Shown here: positions 60,582 to 64,000 of the stretch, piece by piece
Position numbering within the stretch: position 1 is the stretch's first letter
Layout of the letters: each line of letters starts with the position of its first letter
Made by a program: the position numbers and the translations under genes
The notes under the pieces: generated by a model
Told to the model about the DNA's origin: nothing
What the model saw: only the letters and a program-made list of their open reading frames with translations
Databases searched by the model: none
Origin: Rubripirellula reticaptiva
Lineage (GTDB): Bacteria; Planctomycetota; Planctomycetia; Pirellulales; Pirellulaceae
Length of the DNA: 64,000 bases
NCBI RefSeq assembly: GCF_007860175.1
Contig: NZ_SJPX01000006.1
Location: 188,074-252,073 of the forward strand
Direction of reading: 5' to 3'

Positions 60582-62374
60582 TGCTGCGTCTCGGTATTCG
60601 ACATAACGCGAACCGCAAACTCCAACGCCATTTGCGATTCAGTGATATCTAGGTTCAGTCGAACGTCGTCTAAAAACCCCAGCAGTTCCAGCAGCAAGTC
60701 GATCTCACCTTCGGCCGCTTCTTTGCTGTGTCCTTTCTCTAGCATGTTGTTGGCGACCAACTGCGAACGGTTGGCTTTCAGAATGCCTTGCAACGTGGTT
60801 GCAACTAGTTTGCCGGTGGTATTCGACGTGTCTTCATCATCAGCCGCTTCTGCGACAGCAGTTTTGACCAATTCCCTTGCCAATGCTGTTGAACTGGAGA
60901 GAACGACTCGTTCGCCAGCGAAAGCAATGGTGGGTGAAAAGTTGAACTGAATTCTTTCGTCGAGGCTGTCCGCGTTATCACGGTCGGGAACGTAGCTAGC
61001 CGTGATTAGTTTCGCATCGGCTACGGTTTCCATTCCTAAGTCAAGTTGCGGTTGCCCGTTCTGGGCACCAGTGACATTCAGGAACCCAATCAGGCTCTGG
61101 AACACTCGTCGCAGTTCCGTCTGCGTTTCGTCGGGATTCTTCATCTGAAATTGAATCGCAAACGATGGCAACTTGATGGCTGGTTGGGGCATCATGCCCG
61201 TAAAGTCTTGCTGCACGCCGATCAGTTGCACGTCGCTTTTGAGCGAACCAAGAATGTCGTCGCCAAAGTCGCGACCTGAGAAAATTGTGGTCAGCGTTGT
61301 ATCGGCAACGGCGATTTGGTCGTTGGCACGATCCGACAGAAAGTCACCCGAACGCAGCCACATTTGGGAAAGATCTCGGTGAGTTGAAAGTGCAAATAAT
61401 TGATTCGGCACATTCAAGAGCGGCGGTGCGATGGCAAGTTCTGGTTCACCAAAGAAGTACTCGCGAGGCGACTCCCAGTCACGTTGGTGCGGCGCTCCCA
61501 ATCGAAGCGATACTGCTGTGCTGCTGAGGTCTGCCTGCGCGGTCACATACGGCGTGTTCCGAATGTTTGCCAGCAAACCGCCTAACACGATCTCGGCAAT
61601 GATGTTATCGACCTTGTCTTTGAAAACTCCTTTGGCAAATCCCAAATCACGCAGCGCCTTGATGTCCGCAAACGCTGTGACAGCGCGGTGATCGAGGTCA
61701 ACTGACGCGATGTCCTTCTTTGCCGCAACGTAGCTCGGGTTCGTTGCCAGTGTCTGGTCGGCTCGGTCGAGGTATTGGTCGATGATCGCTTTGCCGAGTT
61801 CTGAATTGTTCGTAAGTAGCAACCAGTCATGCATCCTAACCATTTTCAATTTATCGCTGACCATGTCGGCTATGAAGCCGCGATAGTCGCCCTGTTTGGC
61901 TGTTCCACCTTGCATTTGCCGGAGTGCCAGCACGAAACCGCGAAATCGTTCCAGTAGTTGGGTGTCCGAGGAATGAACTAAGACCGCTGCGCCGCCATTT
62001 GCTGAATCCAATGCGACGGTGATGCCACGGTCGCTAAGCGTTCCAAGAGCCTGCTGCCACGGTTTTCCCATGCTCGCTTCAAACGCACGCAGCCCCATTT
62101 GCAGTTTTTCTGAACCGCCCGATTGCATCAACGTGTCGTAAGCCGGCAACGCTTCGAGTTTTGAACGCAGTGGATGATCAACTATTGTTTCAAGGATGCT
62201 ACCCAAGTCCGAAACTTCGGCAAAAGCTACTGTCGAACGAGGCAACAAATCGGTTGCCAAACAATTCGCACCCCGCGGTGGTTCGGCGTACGAACCACAT
62301 GTCGAAGCGAAGGAACAGGCAAAGACCAGTAGGCACGCCGGGGCTCTTCGAGACAAACTGAAATGGTGAGTCAT
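60578..62374 (-). CDS. Exported protein of unknown function, first gene of the DUF1800-DUF1501 operon
   Basis: 598 residues from ATG 62374, with a signal peptide (SLSRRAPACLLVFACSFAST). The layout of repeated beta-alpha units ('AVTAFADIKALRDLGF', 'QLFALSTHRDLSQMWLRSGD', 'FAGERVVLSSSTALARELV') resembles DUF3352-like planctomycete proteins but the match is weak. Coupled to DUF1800 by ATGA, an addition to the usual DUF1501/DUF1800 pair. A longer frame to 62554 is rejected. The 310 bases to the divergent gene at 62685 hold the promoters. Confidence 0.65.
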   Translation of the reverse strand: MTHHFSLSRRAPACLLVFACSFASTCGSYAEPPRGANCLATDLLPRSTVAFAEVSDLGSILETIVDHPLRSKLEALPAYDTLMQSGGSEKLQMGLRAFEASMGKPWQQALGTLSDRGITVALDSANGGAAVLVHSSDTQLLERFRGFVLALRQMQGGTAKQGDYRGFIADMVSDKLKMVRMHDWLLLTNNSELGKAIIDQYLDRADQTLATNPSYVAAKKDIASVDLDHRAVTAFADIKALRDLGFAKGVFKDKVDNIIAEIVLGGLLANIRNTPYVTAQADLSSTAVSLRLGAPHQRDWESPREYFFGEPELAIAPPLLNVPNQLFALSTHRDLSQMWLRSGDFLSDRANDQIAVADTTLTTIFSGRDFGDDILGSLKSDVQLIGVQQDFTGMMPQPAIKLPSFAIQFQMKNPDETQTELRRVFQSLIGFLNVTGAQNGQPQLDLGMETVADAKLITASYVPDRDNADSLDERIQFNFSPTIAFAGERVVLSSSTALARELVKTAVAEAADDEDTSNTTGKLVATTLQGILKANRSQLVANNMLEKGHSKEAAEGEIDLLLELLGFLDDVRLNLDITESQMALEFAVRVMSNTETQQ

Positions 62375-62684
62375 TTGTAAATTCTGTGATGGGGGCGGTA
62401 CTCGGATTCGATAGTCTATTCGTTTGACCGGGAAACGTATTTGTATCGGTGCGTATCTTTTCTCGGGAGCGACCAATCGCATACCGGCGGCTATCGCAGC
62501 CGTGAAAACTTTCATTCCGCATCCAACTTGCGCATCGTCAGAAGTGATCTCCAAACGCCTTCAACTTGAATGGACCATGTTCAGGTGCATGGTTTCCCCA
62601 GTGTATGCCGGATTGTTCTGGTACATTGTCCAGCGCAAGCTTTGGCTATCACGGACAAGACGATTGTCTTAAAAGAAGGAATCA

Positions 62685-63344
62685 ATGGAACGACACATCA
62701 AGAGGCGCCGGCGTATCATTGGGTTGGGGGGGCTTGCGATCGGTGCTCTGTTGGCGCTGATTTGGTTTTTTGCATCGCCACGTTTCTTGAAGCCATCAAC
62801 ATTGAATTTTGACTCCGCGAGAAACCTAGAAGTGGCCGAACCGGTAACGATCACGCATGACTTTGATCCCACCGTCGCTAATCCATCCCTGAGTCCAGAG
62901 GATGTTGTTCGGTTGCAGTTGGAGTCGCTGCAAGAAACCGCGGAGCGGCCCGAGCGGCTGATCGTTTGCTTCAGTTTGGCTTCGCCTGAGAATCGAATGA
63001 ATACTGGGCCGTTAAGTCGGTTTGCGGAACTGATTCGCGACGACGCTTATCGCCCCCTTTTAGGTCACCAGAACGCCATGATTGGACGCGCCAAAGTGAT
63101 CGATGGGCAAGCTGCCGTGATGGCCACGATTATCGCTGTGGATGATCAAGCCTATGCATTCGAATTCCTGCTCTCTCGCTATCGACCGAACGGCTCAACA
63201 TCTGGTCCGTTACTTGCCGAAGCAACTACCATGGACGGACGTCAACCAGACGATGATTCAAGCAAATGTTGGATGACTGATGGCGTGTATCCTGTTTTTG
63301 TTGCGGACGTTTCGGCCGTCAACAGTTCCGGCGTCGAAGAATAG
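62685..63344 (+). CDS. Membrane-anchored DUF4864-like protein
   Basis: 219 residues. Basic N-terminus (MERHIKRRRR) and one membrane helix (about 12-29), then a domain with 'VVRLQLESLQETAERPERLI', 'VCFSLASPENRMNTGPLSRF' and 'FELIRDD...YRPLLGHQNA' (paraphrased order), the DUF4864 pattern of 'Q..A......A...FASP..R'. Function unknown. It precedes the ECF sigma gene by 7 bases and may be part of that regulon. Confidence 0.65.
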   Translation: MERHIKRRRRIIGLGGLAIGALLALIWFFASPRFLKPSTLNFDSARNLEVAEPVTITHDFDPTVANPSLSPEDVVRLQLESLQETAERPERLIVCFSLASPENRMNTGPLSRFAELIRDDAYRPLLGHQNAMIGRAKVIDGQAAVMATIIAVDDQAYAFEFLLSRYRPNGSTSGPLLAEATTMDGRQPDDDSSKCWMTDGVYPVFVADVSAVNSSGVEE

Positions 63345-63351
63345 TGTTTGA

Positions 63352-63948
63352 ATGGGAATGGAAACGCCGCCACTAACTGACGAGCAATTGATCGCACAAG
63401 TCCGTGCCGGCGATAAGTCGAGCTTGCAGGCATTCCATGATCGATACAGAAATTTGGTGTTTACGGTCGCGCATCGAGTGTGTGGCCAAGAGTGTGACGC
63501 CGAGACTGTTTTGGTGACTGTTTTCTGGGAAATTTGGAGAAATCCATCTGCGTGGAATCCACAGCGAGGTTCTGCCCGTACTTATCTATTATTGCTGACT
63601 CGCAGCCGCGCCAGGGATTTGATGCGTTCGGAAAGAGGGCGTGCCACCGCGCAGCGAACAGCCGGTGAAGAACTATCATTGCAAAAAAACCGTAGTGAAA
63701 CGGAGCTTGACCCGTCCGAACAGCTTTTCGATAAGAACCGATCGATGCGTTTACGAGAAGCGACACAAACGCTGCCAGATGACGTGCGTGAAGCGTTAGA
63801 TTTAGCTTTCTTTGCTGGCTTGACTCATGTGGACATTTCGATCCGGTTAGGGATTCCTCTGGGAACAGTCAAGACACGGATTCGACGAGGTTTGGTTCAG
63901 TTGAGAGAACGCCTAACAGCCACAAAAGATGATTGGTTGATCCAGTGA
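63352..63948 (+). CDS. ECF-type RNA polymerase sigma factor
   Basis: 198 residues. Region 2: 'LIAQVRAGDKSSLQAFHDRY' to 'VTVFWEIWRNPSAW'; region 4: 'LPDDVREALDLAFFAGLTHV' with the helix-turn-helix 'DISIRLGIPLGTVKTRIRRG'. The linker contains an ERGRATAQR basic stretch. It overlaps the following anti-sigma start by four bases (GTGA). Confidence 0.92.
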   Translation: MGMETPPLTDEQLIAQVRAGDKSSLQAFHDRYRNLVFTVAHRVCGQECDAETVLVTVFWEIWRNPSAWNPQRGSARTYLLLLTRSRARDLMRSERGRATAQRTAGEELSLQKNRSETELDPSEQLFDKNRSMRLREATQTLPDDVREALDLAFFAGLTHVDISIRLGIPLGTVKTRIRRGLVQLRERLTATKDDWLIQ

Positions 63949-64000
63949 ATTGTGATTTTTGCCAACAACGACTTGAGCTGTATGTCCTGGGGGAATTGGA
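63945..64000 (+). CDS. Zinc-finger anti-sigma factor (3' cut by window end)
   Basis: Only the first 18 codons are visible: GTG start, then NCDFCQQRLELYVLGEL. The early cysteines and 'LYVLGEL' match the N-terminus of ZAS-type anti-sigma factors, which hold the sigma factor inactive at the membrane. The start is fixed by the GTGA overlap with the sigma gene. Confidence 0.65.
   Translation, partial: MNCDFCQQRLELYVLGEL

Noticed and set aside
60120-60950. 276-codon + strand frame opposite the DUF1800 gene
   Set aside because: Complement of two confidently recognised genes; no supporting features.

Overview
The window looks like a chromosomal segment of a planctomycete, most likely a Pirellulaceae/Rhodopirellula-type bacterium. 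This is inferred from gene content, not from a marker gene. It carries a DUF1501/DUF1800 pair, an SHD1-domain secreted protein, an ECF sigma factor with the start of a zinc-finger anti-sigma factor, an M56 peptidase with an extra C-terminal domain, a membrane protein with the 'FSVRTLLMITAGVAVAI' type segment common in this phylum, and many short operons on both strands. No rRNA, intact tRNA or CRISPR array was found.

Layout. 1-2.8 kb: the 3' part of an M56 peptidase gene and a membrane protein. 2.8-7.2 kb: a decayed prophage island with a primase/helicase tail, an intact zeta-toxin-like gene with a small partner, a ParB/methyltransferase remnant fused to a terminase tail, then a phospholipase-D-like gene. 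7.9-14.9 kb: a heavy-metal efflux locus (His-rich exported protein, CzcB/CusB adaptor, CzcA/CusA pump, His-rich lipoprotein, DUF3147 membrane protein), split between adaptor and pump by a four-helix-bundle gene bracketed by a perfect inverted repeat. 15.2-23.2 kb: small housekeeping and stress genes (AlkD glycosylase, HD phosphohydrolase, glyoxalase-like, PhzF, OsmC, YdeI-like, CsaA-like), a REP-associated transposase sitting between REP-like palindromes, and a second four-helix-bundle element.

23.4-38.4 kb: redox and detoxification genes with their own regulators (HxlR, AraC, MarR): quinone reductase, four SDR/NmrA-type reductases, a siderophore-interacting flavoprotein, DoxX-type membrane proteins, two exported metallo-beta-lactamase-fold hydrolases with a third, internally deleted copy fused to a YciI domain, and the ergothioneine genes egtD-egtB. 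38.5-45.1 kb: GNAT, CoA-binding protein, DUF1569, two tRNA halves in reversed order, GDPD, TspO, DUF486, an uncharacterised helix-turn-helix/coiled-coil protein, HNH protein and a Pmp3-like peptide. 45.2-54 kb: signalling and envelope stress (hybrid histidine kinase, two pseudo-receiver proteins of which one keeps an ANTAR domain, PP2C phosphatase, AI-2E-type transporter, BON-MscS channel, SHD1 protein). 54-64 kb: SDR, old yellow enzyme, DoxX-like and ZIP membrane proteins, an IS3 remnant, the DUF1501/DUF1800/598-aa operon, a DUF4864-like protein and the sigma/anti-sigma pair cut by the window end.

The most unusual material is small and repetitive. A REP-like palindrome family is found at five loci with a cognate RAYT transposase, and two of its copies supply the stop codon of the gene before them. 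There are two IR-flanked four-helix-bundle elements, a tRNA 3' half preceding a 5' half, and gene chimeras created by deletion. All family assignments come from reading motifs by eye; no database search was run.
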